From positions 62,001-126,000 of the forward strand of contig QAML01000076.1 in the NCBI GenBank assembly GCA_003150315.1: 64,000 nt of DNA, given 5' to 3'. Origin of the DNA: Prevotellaceae bacterium. GTDB taxonomy: Bacteria > Bacteroidota > Bacteroidia > Bacteroidales > Bacteroidaceae. Position numbers and translations under genes: made by a program. This document shows, piece by piece, positions 1-7,773 of the stretch (its first letter is position 1; the number at the start of each line of letters is the position of its first letter). The notes beneath the pieces were generated by a model, which was given only the letters and a program-made list of their open reading frames with translations, ran no database searches and was not told the origin of the DNA.

Positions 1-150
1 TTGTTGCTGTTAGGCGGGACAAAATTAGTCTTTTCGCATCAAATGATGAAATTTTATCTCTACTTTTTTCTCTTTTGTGCGATTTTCTGTTGCGCATGGC
101 TTATCGGGCGGCGGAAAACTGCTAACTTCGCACAATAGAAACTGCATAAT

Positions 151-1248
151 ATGATACTTCACAGGCTGTCATTGATTAATTACAAGAATATTGCTGCCGC
201 CGACCTTGAATTTTCGCCCAAGATCAATTGTTTGATTGGCAAGAATGGCGAAGGCAAAACTAATGTGCTTGACGCAATATATTATATGTCGTTTTGCCAC
301 AGCGCAACCTCTATGCTTGACGCTTTGACCGTGAGACACGACGAAGAATATATGGTGGCTGTGGGTAATTATTCTGATGAAGACGGAAAGAAGTATGAGA
401 TTTCGTGCGGTGTGAAGCAGCATAAAAGCAAGAAGTTCGCTTTGAACAAGAAGGCTTACAAACGTCTTGCCGACCATATAGGACTTATTCCGCTGGTAAT
501 GGTTTCGCCCAACGACGGCGAACTTGTTACGGGTGGGGGAGAGGCTCGGAGGAAATTCATGGATATTGTTATTTCGCAATATGACAGACTTTATCTCGAT
601 TCTCTCATAAAATACAATCGTGCTCTCAAACAGCGTAATGCCATTCTGCGTGCAGATGCCGAACCTGACGCTTCCATGCTCGATATTTACGAAGAGGAAA
701 TGGCGGCGGAGGGAGAGAAAATTTTCAAGGCGCGTTCTGTTCTTACGGAGAAGCTTACGCCTCTGTTCCAAAAGTATTATTCGCTTATTTCTGACTATGC
801 CGAGGAGCCGTGTCTCTCTTATGTTTCGCATTGTCAGAGAGGTCCGCTGTTTGAAATCATACGTGGCGGACGCGCAAAGGACAGGATTATAGGACATTCG
901 CTTCATGGCATTCACCGTGACGAATTGCAGATGAGCCTTGGCGGTTATCCCATTCGCAATGAGGGTTCGCAAGGACAGACCAAGTCGTTTCTGCTTGCTT
1001 TGAAGTTCGCTCAGTTTGATTTGTTGCGTCATTCCGGCAACTGCAAGGTGCCTTTGTTGCTGCTTGACGATTTGTTTGACAAACTTGATGCTTCACGCGT
1101 GTCGCAGATAGTGAATATGGTGGCGGGAAATGACTTCGGACAAATTTTCATAACCGACACCGACCGCGAAAGACTTGCTCCCATTCTTGCGGCAACAAAG
1201 CAGGACTACAGGGTGTTTAATGTGAAAAAAGGAGAAATAAGCTTGTGA
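151..1248 (+). CDS. recF: DNA replication and repair protein RecF
   Basis: 365-residue cytoplasmic SMC-like ATPase that acts with RecO and RecR to load RecA at gapped DNA. Visible: Walker A GKNGEGKT at about residues 30-37, an ABC-type signature EGSQGQTKS near 275, and Walker B LLLLDDLFDKLD near 305, in the order and spacing of RecF. Length matches the family. The ATG at 151 begins the conserved N-terminal strand just before the ATPase fold. The 150 nt upstream hold no gene; a weak -7 candidate TAACTTCG lies at 123-130. The stop codon overlaps the next gene by 4 nt, so the two are translationally coupled. Identification is firm. Confidence 0.96.
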   Translation: MILHRLSLINYKNIAAADLEFSPKINCLIGKNGEGKTNVLDAIYYMSFCHSATSMLDALTVRHDEEYMVAVGNYSDEDGKKYEISCGVKQHKSKKFALNKKAYKRLADHIGLIPLVMVSPNDGELVTGGGEARRKFMDIVISQYDRLYLDSLIKYNRALKQRNAILRADAEPDASMLDIYEEEMAAEGEKIFKARSVLTEKLTPLFQKYYSLISDYAEEPCLSYVSHCQRGPLFEIIRGGRAKDRIIGHSLHGIHRDELQMSLGGYPIRNEGSQGQTKSFLLALKFAQFDLLRHSGNCKVPLLLLDDLFDKLDASRVSQIVNMVAGNDFGQIFITDTDRERLAPILAATKQDYRVFNVKKGEISL

Positions 1249-1535
1249 GAAAAAAGGATGTAGAAAAAATCAGTGATGTCGTATCTGCAATTCTCCGAAT
1301 GCAGGGTCTTGAAACCCCGCTCAATGAAGCGAGGGCTGTGAACGCTTGGTCGGAAGTTGTGGGCGAGCGTGTGGCTAACGCCACAGGGAATGTCAGAATC
1401 TATAATCAGGTTCTTTTCGTGGAAGTGCCGTCGCCGGCGTTGCGCAACAATCTTTTCATGCAGCGCAAACAGCTTGTGAAAAAGATTAATGCTTTGGTCA
1501 AATCGGATGTAGTTACCGATATTATGTTCAAATAG
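1245..1535 (+). CDS. DUF721 (DciA-like) protein
   Basis: 96-residue DUF721 protein. The family is related to DciA, which in many bacteria without DnaC/DnaI assists loading of the replicative helicase DnaB; that role is inferred here. It starts at GTG, overlapping the recF stop as GTGA, with a purine-rich ribosome site AAGGAGA at 1229-1235, nine bases ahead. The sequence has the expected mix: a helical N-terminus, [15 protein letters not shown], then [19 protein letters not shown]. It is short compared with proteobacterial DciA and consists of the core domain only. The position next to recF fits a replication role. Confidence 0.85.
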   Translation: MRKKDVEKISDVVSAILRMQGLETPLNEARAVNAWSEVVGERVANATGNVRIYNQVLFVEVPSPALRNNLFMQRKQLVKKINALVKSDVVTDIMFK

Positions 1536-1612
1536 CCTTTATTGCGAACAAAAGCCGGAAAACACGTGTTTTTTGCTTAAATTTGCAACAAAAGAATACC
1601 GTAAATAGAAAT

Positions 1613-2689
1613 ATGAATACGTTTGGAAGAGTTTTTCGCCTTACTTCTTTTGGCGAAAGCCATGGTGTGGCAATCGGCGGGGTTATAGACGGGATGCCTG
1701 CGGGAATAGAGGTTGACATGGAGTTTGTTCAGAGAGAACTTGACCGTCGCCGTCCAGGACAAAACAGTCTTACCACTCCGCGCAAGGAGTCTGACAAAGT
1801 GGAGATACTTTCCGGCGTTTTCGAAGGCAGGACTATAGGCACACCCATTGGTTTTGAGGTGAGAAATGAGAATCAGCGCTCAAAAGATTATTCGGAATTG
1901 AAAGATGTTTTCCGTCCTTCGCACGCCGATTTCACGTATCAAAAAAAATATGGCTTTCGAGATTATCGCGGCGGTGGCAGACAGAGTGCGCGTGAAACCA
2001 TAGCGCGTGTCGTTGCCGGTGCTTTTGCCAAGCTTGCCCTGAAAAAGACGGGGATAGAAGTCAGAGCATACACCTCGCGTATAGGTTCGGTGGGCATGGA
2101 ACGGGAATATGGTTGGTTTTCCACGGAAGATGTGGAGAATAATGCCGTTCGCTGCCCGAATGCAGAGCTTGCCGCGAGCATGGAAAACGAAATAAAATCC
2201 GCGCTGACCGACGGTGACACCGTTGGAGGCGTTGTGGATTGCGTCATAAAAGGTTGTCCCGTGGGACTTGGCGAGCCAGTGTTCGGCAAATTCCATGCGG
2301 CTCTTGCTGAAGCAAGTATGTCGATAAATGCGGCGAGAGCGTTTGAACTCGGAAACGGTTTCGATGCGGCAATAATGCGCGGAACGCAGTATAACGATGC
2401 TTTCGTGTTGGACGATAAGGGCAATATTTCTACGACAACAAACCACAACGGCGGAGTGCTGGGCGGAATAACCGATGGAATGGATGTGAATTTCCGCGTG
2501 GCTTTCAAACCGGTGCCGACATTGAAAGTGGAGCAGCACACAGTTGATGTAAATGGAAAGGAAATCGTCATAGCTGCTCGTGGAAGGCATGATCCTTGTG
2601 TTGTTCCCCGTGCCGTGCCGATAGTGGAAGCCATGGCGGCAATGGTAACGCTCGACTATTATCTTCTGGCCAGGACAAACCGCATTTGA
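1613..2689 (+). CDS. aroC: Chorismate synthase
   Basis: Last enzyme of the shikimate pathway: 5-enolpyruvylshikimate-3-phosphate to chorismate, using reduced FMN. From ATG 1613 the protein is 358 residues and begins [18 protein letters not shown], the family's N-terminal signature; a TTG 30 nt upstream in frame is unlikely to be used. Other conserved blocks are [16 protein letters not shown] and the FMN-site block [16 protein letters not shown], and near the C-terminus [17 protein letters not shown]. The gene is 77 nt after DUF721 on the same strand. No clear terminator hairpin follows immediately. Confidence 0.97.
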   Translation: MNTFGRVFRLTSFGESHGVAIGGVIDGMPAGIEVDMEFVQRELDRRRPGQNSLTTPRKESDKVEILSGVFEGRTIGTPIGFEVRNENQRSKDYSELKDVFRPSHADFTYQKKYGFRDYRGGGRQSARETIARVVAGAFAKLALKKTGIEVRAYTSRIGSVGMEREYGWFSTEDVENNAVRCPNAELAASMENEIKSALTDGDTVGGVVDCVIKGCPVGLGEPVFGKFHAALAEASMSINAARAFELGNGFDAAIMRGTQYNDAFVLDDKGNISTTTNHNGGVLGGITDGMDVNFRVAFKPVPTLKVEQHTVDVNGKEIVIAARGRHDPCVVPRAVPIVEAMAAMVTLDYYLLARTNRI

Positions 2690-2744
2690 GTGCGATTTGC
2701 CGAAACAAAATTCATGTAATCAAAAATTTGTACCTCTGTAGGGG

Positions 2745-2842
2745 GTATTGCATACGCCCAGAATTGCGCGGATTTTGCAATGTTTTGGTGGCGGTTTGCG
2801 GTGCGCTTCATGCGGCGGCATACAGGGCGTATGCCATACGCC
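2745..2842. repeat. Long inverted repeat downstream of aroC
   Basis: GCATACGCCC at 2750-2759 is exactly complementary to GGGCGTATGC at 2825-2834, and the surrounding sequence is also partly complementary (GGTATTGCATACGCC against GGCGTATGCCATACGCC). A related near-palindrome, GGCATTGCAATACGCC, occurs at 27983-27998 upstream of valS. It could fold as a 3' structure of the aroC transcript. There is no T-tract, so it is not a classical terminator. Function unknown. Confidence 0.5.
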
Positions 2843-2890
2843 TGCAATTATCGTAAAAACGAAAACGATGGCTTTTTTCATAACACGCCG

Positions 2891-3012
2891 AAAAACTACA
2901 TCAGATGTAGGAAAAACTATGTCCGATGTAGAAAAAATTATGTCTGATGTAATTCAAACTACATCAGACCTTTTTTTGCTACTTGCAAACCTTTGAAAAA
3001 CAAATCGTTACA
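2891..3012. repeat. Variant 21-nt unit array with flank (ACATCAGATGTAG type)
   Basis: Four units recur with an exact 21-nt period: ACATCAGA, ATGTCCGA, ATGTCTGA and ACATCAGA start at 2898, 2919, 2940 and 2961. The first unit contains a perfect palindrome CTACATC-A-GATGTAG. The array is preceded by CCGAAAAAC and followed by a T-run and the flank CTTTGAAAAACAAAT (about 2978-3012). The same kind of flank accompanies the unrelated-sequence arrays elsewhere in this window. It appears to be a different unit family within the same architecture. Confidence 0.7.
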
Positions 3013-3155
3013 GAGAATGTTGTTTGTATGGGTATTCTCTTGAAATACAATAACTTACGTGTGCTTGGCTAAGTTTGCCGTACCGTGAACGAAATGGCTA
3101 TGGAATAATGTGGGAAACTGTTTTTCCTGCTTTATGTACAGAACATTTGTGAACA

Positions 3156-3200
3156 TGAAAAAAGCAACAGGGTGCGCCATAAAGCGCACCCTGTTGCTTA
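3156..3200 (-). terminator. Terminator of the LRR protein gene
   Basis: Perfect 16-bp stem: AAGCAACAGGGTGCGC at 3162-3177 pairs with 3184-3199, with a 6-nt loop. Read on the minus strand it is followed by a run of six T. It lies just downstream of the LRR gene stop: a textbook intrinsic terminator. Confidence 0.93.
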
Positions 3201-3221
3201 TGTGGCTTTGTGTTGCCGGCG

Positions 3222-4745
3222 TTATTTTTTCACAACTTTCTTTCCGTTTACAATGTATATACCTCGCGGCAGCAAGCCGAATGGTGTTGTCAGCCTTACG
3301 CCGTCGGGCGTGTAGATGCTTTCGCGCTTGGGCGTTGCGCCGTTTTTCGTGGAGGCAATGCCCACAGGGTGTTCGGCAGGGGCTATAAGCACTTTCTTTG
3401 CGGCTGCCCCGTTTTCGTATATAGTGTTGTTAGCCCCGATAGTGGCAGTCTGCGGCGTGATTATCTTGCAGCCGTCAATTTTCAAGGATTTGAAGCCGCC
3501 TATTGCGGCACTGTTTGCCGGGGATTCTGTTATCTGCACAACGCTGTTTATTATGTTGAGTTCTCCCATGTTATCTCCGTTTATGCCGGATGCAAAACTG
3601 TTGGCGTTGGAGACACTTTCTATTATTATGTTTGCGCCGTCGAGTTTGCATTGCTTGTTTGCTGATACCTTTATGCCGGAAGACTTTGTCCCAAGTCTGA
3701 GGGTCAAAGAAGAGCTTTTGCTGTAATTGGTTATGGTTGTGTTTGCTGCCAGATACAATGCAGTGTTATCGCCAGCGTTGAAATCAAGTATGCAGTCGCC
3801 TTTCACTCTTATGGTCAGGTCGGGGTTTCCTGAGTTAGTGATAATTTTGGAAACATTGCTGTAGTCGCCTTTCAGTTTGTCGAGCGTAAGCTTTGAGTAG
3901 GTGGGATCGAAGTAAATTCTGCCGCTCGATCCAAACTGCGTATTCCAAAGGTTTATATAGGAACGATTCTGGTCGTTTATCATCCGCCCCATATACTCGA
4001 CATTGTATTCTTTTGAAGCCTTGATTTCCCCGAACAGATTCCAAGGAGAGGTGCTTCGCAACTTGGCCACCCTGTCGGAATTTGCGTACAGTGTTTTCGG
4101 ATATTTTGGTGTGCTGCTGTCTATGTCGCTTATGTCGAATGTTGTTTCGTTAATTCCTCCCTTTGTTATTTCTTTTTTCTGATTTTTTGCGAATGCAACG
4201 AATTTGAGACTGCGGCAACCCCTGAACACATTCAGTCCGATGGCAAACATATTTTGGGGGAGGGTGATGCTTTCAAGCGAGGAGCAGTCTTTGAAGGCGT
4301 AACTATAAATCCAGCGCAGACTGTCGGGCAGTTGCACCTCTTTAAGGCCTGTACAGCCTTCGAAGGTGTAGGGTTGTATTTCTGTGACCTTGGAGGGAAG
4401 CTTGAGACATTCAATATCCTTTTTGCCGCTGAACGCACTTGCGTTTATCCATCTTACCTCGTATTTCGTGCCTTGGTATTCCACCACTTCCGGAAGTATC
4501 ACCTTGTCGGGGTCGGGGTTGTTGCCTAATGTTGTGTTTATGTACCTGTCTATTTCCACATAACGCTGGTATCTGTTTATGATTTCGTATCTGCAGGTCG
4601 TGTTGTTGTGCGTGTATTCGAAAGTTATTCCCGTGCCAAAGCCGTAGGATGTTACAGGGAATACTGTCGAGAAGATGAGGGCAAGCACAGCCGTGATGTT
4701 TTTTGCCGACAGCGTGTTTTTGTTTCGGGTTTTGAATTTGTTCAT
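3222..4745 (-). CDS. BspA-like leucine-rich-repeat surface protein
   Basis: 507-residue secreted protein. The N-terminus is basic then hydrophobic (NITAVLALIFSTVFPVTSYG), a signal peptide. Residues of about 90-190 carry tandem LRR_5 (BspA/Treponema-type) repeats, for example TFEGCTGLKEVQLPDSLRW and AFKDCSSLESITLPQN. The middle is a beta-rich region of unclear family. The C-terminus ends GLLPRGIYIVNGKKVVKK, which resembles the type IX secretion sorting tail common on Prevotella and Porphyromonas surface proteins. A role in adhesion is inferred from the family. The gene is monocistronic with its own terminator and a -7 box at 4787-4794. Confidence 0.85.
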   Translation of the reverse strand: MNKFKTRNKNTLSAKNITAVLALIFSTVFPVTSYGFGTGITFEYTHNNTTCRYEIINRYQRYVEIDRYINTTLGNNPDPDKVILPEVVEYQGTKYEVRWINASAFSGKKDIECLKLPSKVTEIQPYTFEGCTGLKEVQLPDSLRWIYSYAFKDCSSLESITLPQNMFAIGLNVFRGCRSLKFVAFAKNQKKEITKGGINETTFDISDIDSSTPKYPKTLYANSDRVAKLRSTSPWNLFGEIKASKEYNVEYMGRMINDQNRSYINLWNTQFGSSGRIYFDPTYSKLTLDKLKGDYSNVSKIITNSGNPDLTIRVKGDCILDFNAGDNTALYLAANTTITNYSKSSSLTLRLGTKSSGIKVSANKQCKLDGANIIIESVSNANSFASGINGDNMGELNIINSVVQITESPANSAAIGGFKSLKIDGCKIITPQTATIGANNTIYENGAAAKKVLIAPAEHPVGIASTKNGATPKRESIYTPDGVRLTTPFGLLPRGIYIVNGKKVVKK

Positions 4746-4786
4746 AATAGTAATTGTTATGTATTGTCTTGTTTTGCTACTAAGTG

Positions 4787-4794
4787 CAAATATA
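4787..4794 (-). promoter_or_regulatory. -7 box of the LRR protein gene
   Basis: TATATTTG on the minus strand, matching the Bacteroidota -7 consensus TAnnTTTG, 42 nt before the start codon. No good TTTG is seen 19 nt upstream, so this is partial evidence. Confidence 0.5.
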
Positions 4795-4959
4795 CGGCAT
4801 TTTCCCTCCTTTTTCCCTGTTTATTTTGTTGTATTTCGCGGTGTGGCATGAAATACAACAAAACCAAAGGGACATGACAACAATTTCCAAGGTTGTTTTT
4901 AGCGTAAAAGCGAGTTTTTCTGCTTTTGAAATACGGTTTGTCCTTGGCTGCGATTTTTC

Positions 4960-5002
4960 AAAAAACAATCCTCGCGGTTGCAAACAGCAGCCGCGAGGAT
5001 TT
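4960..5002 (-). terminator. Terminator of gdhA
   Basis: An 11-bp stem AATCCTCGCGG (4967-4977) / CCGCGAGGATT (4991-5001), followed on the minus strand by GTTTTTTG. It is 23 nt after the gdhA stop. Confidence 0.9.
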
Positions 5003-5024
5003 ATTGTAGGTGTCAGGGATGCGT

Positions 5025-6359
5025 TTAGAGAATGCCCTGCGCCATCATTGCCTTGGCAACTTTCATGAAGCCGGCAACGTTTGCACCCTTAACATAGTTG
5101 ATATACCCGTCGGGTTCTGTGCCGTATTTCACGCAAGCGGCGTGGATGTCGCACATGATGTTGTGGAGTTTCTTGTCAACTTCTTCGGATGTCCAGTTAA
5201 GACGCTCGGAGTTCTGGGTCATTTCGAGACCGGAAACGGAAACACCGCCCGCATTTGCTGCTTTGCCCGGAGAATATAGAATCTTGGCATCCTGGAACAC
5301 TTTGATTGCTTCGGGAGTGCTCGGCATGTTTGCGCCTTCGCTTACAGCAATTACGCCGTTAGCAACCAATTTGCGTGCATCGTCGCCGTCAATTTCGTTT
5401 TGTGTTGCGGAAGGAAGTGCAATGTCGCATTTTTCTCCCCAGGGACGTGCGCCGGCAACGTATTTAACGCCGTATTTTTCTGCGTATTCGCGAATACGAC
5501 CACGCTCAATGTTCTTAAGTTCCATGACATAGTTCCATTTCTCACGGTCAATGCCATCGGGATCATAGATATAGCCGTCGGAATCGGAGAGAGTAACGAC
5601 TTTGGCTCCGAGATCTATGAGTTTGTCAACGGTGTACTGTGCCACATTACCCGAACCGCTCACGCAAACTGTCTTTCCTTTAACGTCAATGCCTCTTGTC
5701 TTAAGCATTTCGAGCATGAAGTAAACATTTCCGTAGCTGGTTGCTTCGGGGCGAATGAGAGAACCGCCGAATTCGAGACCTTTACCAGTGAAAGTTCCGG
5801 TGAATTCGTGGGTGAGCTTCTTATACATTCCGAACATGTAGCCGACTTCGCGACCGCCAACGCCTATATCGCCTGCGGGAACATCGGTATTGGGACCAAT
5901 ATTTCTCCAAAGTTCAGTCATGAAAGCCTGGCAGAAACGCATGATTTCCGCATTGCTCTTGCCACGAGGGCTGAAATCGCTACCACCTTTGGCACCACCC
6001 ATGGGAAGAGTGGTGAGAGAGTTCTTGAATGTCTGCTCGAAAGCAAGGAACTTCAAAATGCCGAGGTTTACAGAGGAGTGGAAACGGATACCGCCTTTGT
6101 ACGGACCAATGGCGTTGTTATGTTGTACGCGATAGCCGTTGTTGATTTGAACTTTACCCTTGTCGTCAACCCATGTTACGCGGAACTGGTAGATACGATC
6201 GGGAATGCAAAGACGTTCAATAAGGTTCACCTTTTCGAACTCGGGGTGCTGATTATATGTTTCCTCAATTGTGGGGAGCACCTGCGACACAGCCTGAATG
6301 TATTCGGGCTGTCCCGGATAGCGGCGCTTCAAGTTTTCAATTACTTCGCTTGATTTCAT
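5025..6359 (-). CDS. gdhA: Glutamate dehydrogenase (hexameric, probably NADP-specific)
   Basis: 444 residues, the normal size of the small hexameric glutamate dehydrogenases that interconvert 2-oxoglutarate plus ammonium and glutamate. Conserved blocks: YKGGIRFHSSVNLGILKFL, then the catalytic-lysine region PMGGAKGGSDFSPRGKS near residue 125, VGGREVGYMFG, and the dinucleotide-binding loop VSGSGNVAQYTVDKL. Coenzyme preference cannot be settled by eye; the sequence resembles NADP-dependent bacterial enzymes. The gene stands alone with both a well-formed promoter and a terminator. Confidence 0.95.
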   Translation of the reverse strand: MKSSEVIENLKRRYPGQPEYIQAVSQVLPTIEETYNQHPEFEKVNLIERLCIPDRIYQFRVTWVDDKGKVQINNGYRVQHNNAIGPYKGGIRFHSSVNLGILKFLAFEQTFKNSLTTLPMGGAKGGSDFSPRGKSNAEIMRFCQAFMTELWRNIGPNTDVPAGDIGVGGREVGYMFGMYKKLTHEFTGTFTGKGLEFGGSLIRPEATSYGNVYFMLEMLKTRGIDVKGKTVCVSGSGNVAQYTVDKLIDLGAKVVTLSDSDGYIYDPDGIDREKWNYVMELKNIERGRIREYAEKYGVKYVAGARPWGEKCDIALPSATQNEIDGDDARKLVANGVIAVSEGANMPSTPEAIKVFQDAKILYSPGKAANAGGVSVSGLEMTQNSERLNWTSEEVDKKLHNIMCDIHAACVKYGTEPDGYINYVKGANVAGFMKVAKAMMAQGIL

Positions 6360-6396
6360 TTCTGTTACTCGTTTGTTAATACTCTATATCGTATTG

Positions 6397-6426
6397 CAAA
6401 TATACAAAAAGTTGGTTTAATGGCAA
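6397..6426 (-). promoter_or_regulatory. Promoter of gdhA
   Basis: On the minus strand TTG, 19 nt, TATATTTG: the Bacteroidota sigma-ABfr pattern. The -7 box is 38 nt ahead of the gdhA start codon. Confidence 0.75.
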
Positions 6427-7715
6427 GATTTCTGAAAATAAAATGCTTTTGAAATAATATTTCTTTCAAAAGTTCAGAATAATTCCGTTTGCAGACATTT
6501 ACAATATAATGTAGAAACGTCAATTTACGCATGAAATGCACATTATTTCGGGAAATATCCGTTTGCGAGTGAAATTGGCGGCATTTATAGTGCAAAGCAT
6601 GGGTTCGCAAATGTAAAATGTACATTTGCGCGGGTTCTTATTCCCGTTTCTGAAAGGTCGTAATGCAGGAAAAACAGAATACACGGTAGAAGGACGCTCG
6701 GGAACAGAAAGTATGGAAGTTTGCTCTTGAATTATATCAAAATCCGGAGCGAAGAAACTATCTCGAAAGGGGCGAAAATCTCCGTTTTGCAAATATCGGA
6801 AAAACAAGGTGATAGAAAGGCAAAAAATACAAGGCACTTGTTTTAAAATAAGTGCCTTGTATTTTAAAATATATGGCTTGTATTTTTTAGAACATGCCTT
6901 ATGTTTTTTTCGGCAGTCGGGAAACGTTGTTTTTTTATGCGATTTTAGATTAAATCAATATAAGAATCGTTTGTGATGTAAAGAGGAAAAAATGTCGTAG
7001 GCTCTGTGCGGATGTTAAGGTATTTAATAATGCGGGGCTGTTAAGTGTTACAAGGAAATCCAAAATCGGAACTGTAAATACGTTTTTACCAAGAACGCAG
7101 GCGAAAAGCAATATGATTGAAACATTTCTTATTTCTAACATAGCGAAATAATATATGCCCACGCTTTTTGCAAGAAAAATAATTTTCCCGTCTGTTGTAA
7201 AATAAAGGATGTTCGTGGTCACTGATATTTTTATCCGGTTAATTAGCCCCGGTTTGGCATTTCTTACTTACATAAAATCGTGCTTAACTTATTGCGATGT
7301 GCAATTATACGATACTTTCTGCTTCTGTAGGTAATATATGGTTTGATATTCGTGTGTAAATATACTCGACCGTGTTTTCATGAGAAAGTTTATTTCTGTT
7401 ATCTGCTATGGTGTAATGATTTTGAAGTAGTACAAGCGGGAGTGGAGGATTGGCAGAAAGACTAATATCTATGACACGTGTTATAAATGGAATAAAATTT
7501 CGGAAGTCTGCAAAGATTGGGTGTTTTTATGCACGTTGTTGCTGAAGCAATGTTATTTGGTTCTCAATTTATACTTGTTGGCATGAATGTGTGAAAAAAG
7601 ATTCTTTCGAGGTGGTTACTTTTTGTTAGCTTGTGAAATAGTATACTCGTATGCAGAGGCAAATTTCATCTAATCAGATATTGCTAAAAGAAAAGAGTGT
7701 TTGGTGTGGATAAAA
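6427..7715. other. Gene-poor stretch between gdhA and ppiD
   Basis: About 1.3 kb with no convincing gene. It holds one 21-nt-unit array (6822-6908) and a perfect 10-bp hairpin CGCAAATGTA/TACATTTGCG at 6606-6630. Open frames of 90-105 codons on the minus strand show no signal peptide, domain or start-site support, and one of them begins inside the array. It could be decayed coding sequence or hold a non-coding RNA I cannot recognise. Confidence 0.6.
6822..6908. repeat. 21-nt unit array, copy 1 (1 forward, 3 reverse)
   Basis: Four 21-nt units. The first reads ACAAGGCACTTGTTTT; the next three are in reverse orientation (AAGTGCCTTGTATTTT, ATATGGCTTGTATTTT and a degenerate ATGCCTTATGTTTT). The forward/reverse junction makes a hairpin with a stem of about 20 bp. 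It lies about 460 nt upstream of gdhA. The flank sequence found beside other copies is not clear here. Confidence 0.85.
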
Positions 7716-7755
7716 AGAAATCTCCCGTAAATCGTATGATTTACGGGAGATTTTA
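7716..7755 (-). terminator. Terminator of ppiD
   Basis: A 16-bp stem, AAATCTCCCGTAAATC (7718-7733) with its complement at 7738-7753 and a 4-nt loop, followed on the minus strand by CTTTTTA. It lies 18 nt after the ppiD stop. Confidence 0.92.
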
Positions 7756-7773
7756 TAATTGCTTATTGATGTT

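Noticed and set aside
169..1032. Long minus-strand frame opposite recF
   Set aside because: Antisense shadow; composition and lack of motifs do not support a protein.
5400..6353. 317-codon open frame on the plus strand opposite gdhA
   Set aside because: It is a shadow of a highly conserved gene on the other strand, with no domain and no start context.
6520..6837. 105-codon minus-strand frame
   Set aside because: Begins inside array 1 and has no supporting feature; chance frame.
6822..6908. Simple rho-independent terminators
   Set aside because: Copies occur in divergent promoter gaps and far from gene ends, and dedicated terminators exist separately next to several of them (for example at 44476 and 47868).
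6950..7222. 90-codon minus-strand frame in the gene-poor gap
   Set aside because: Hydrophobic but without signal-peptide logic, ribosome site, promoter box or family resemblance.
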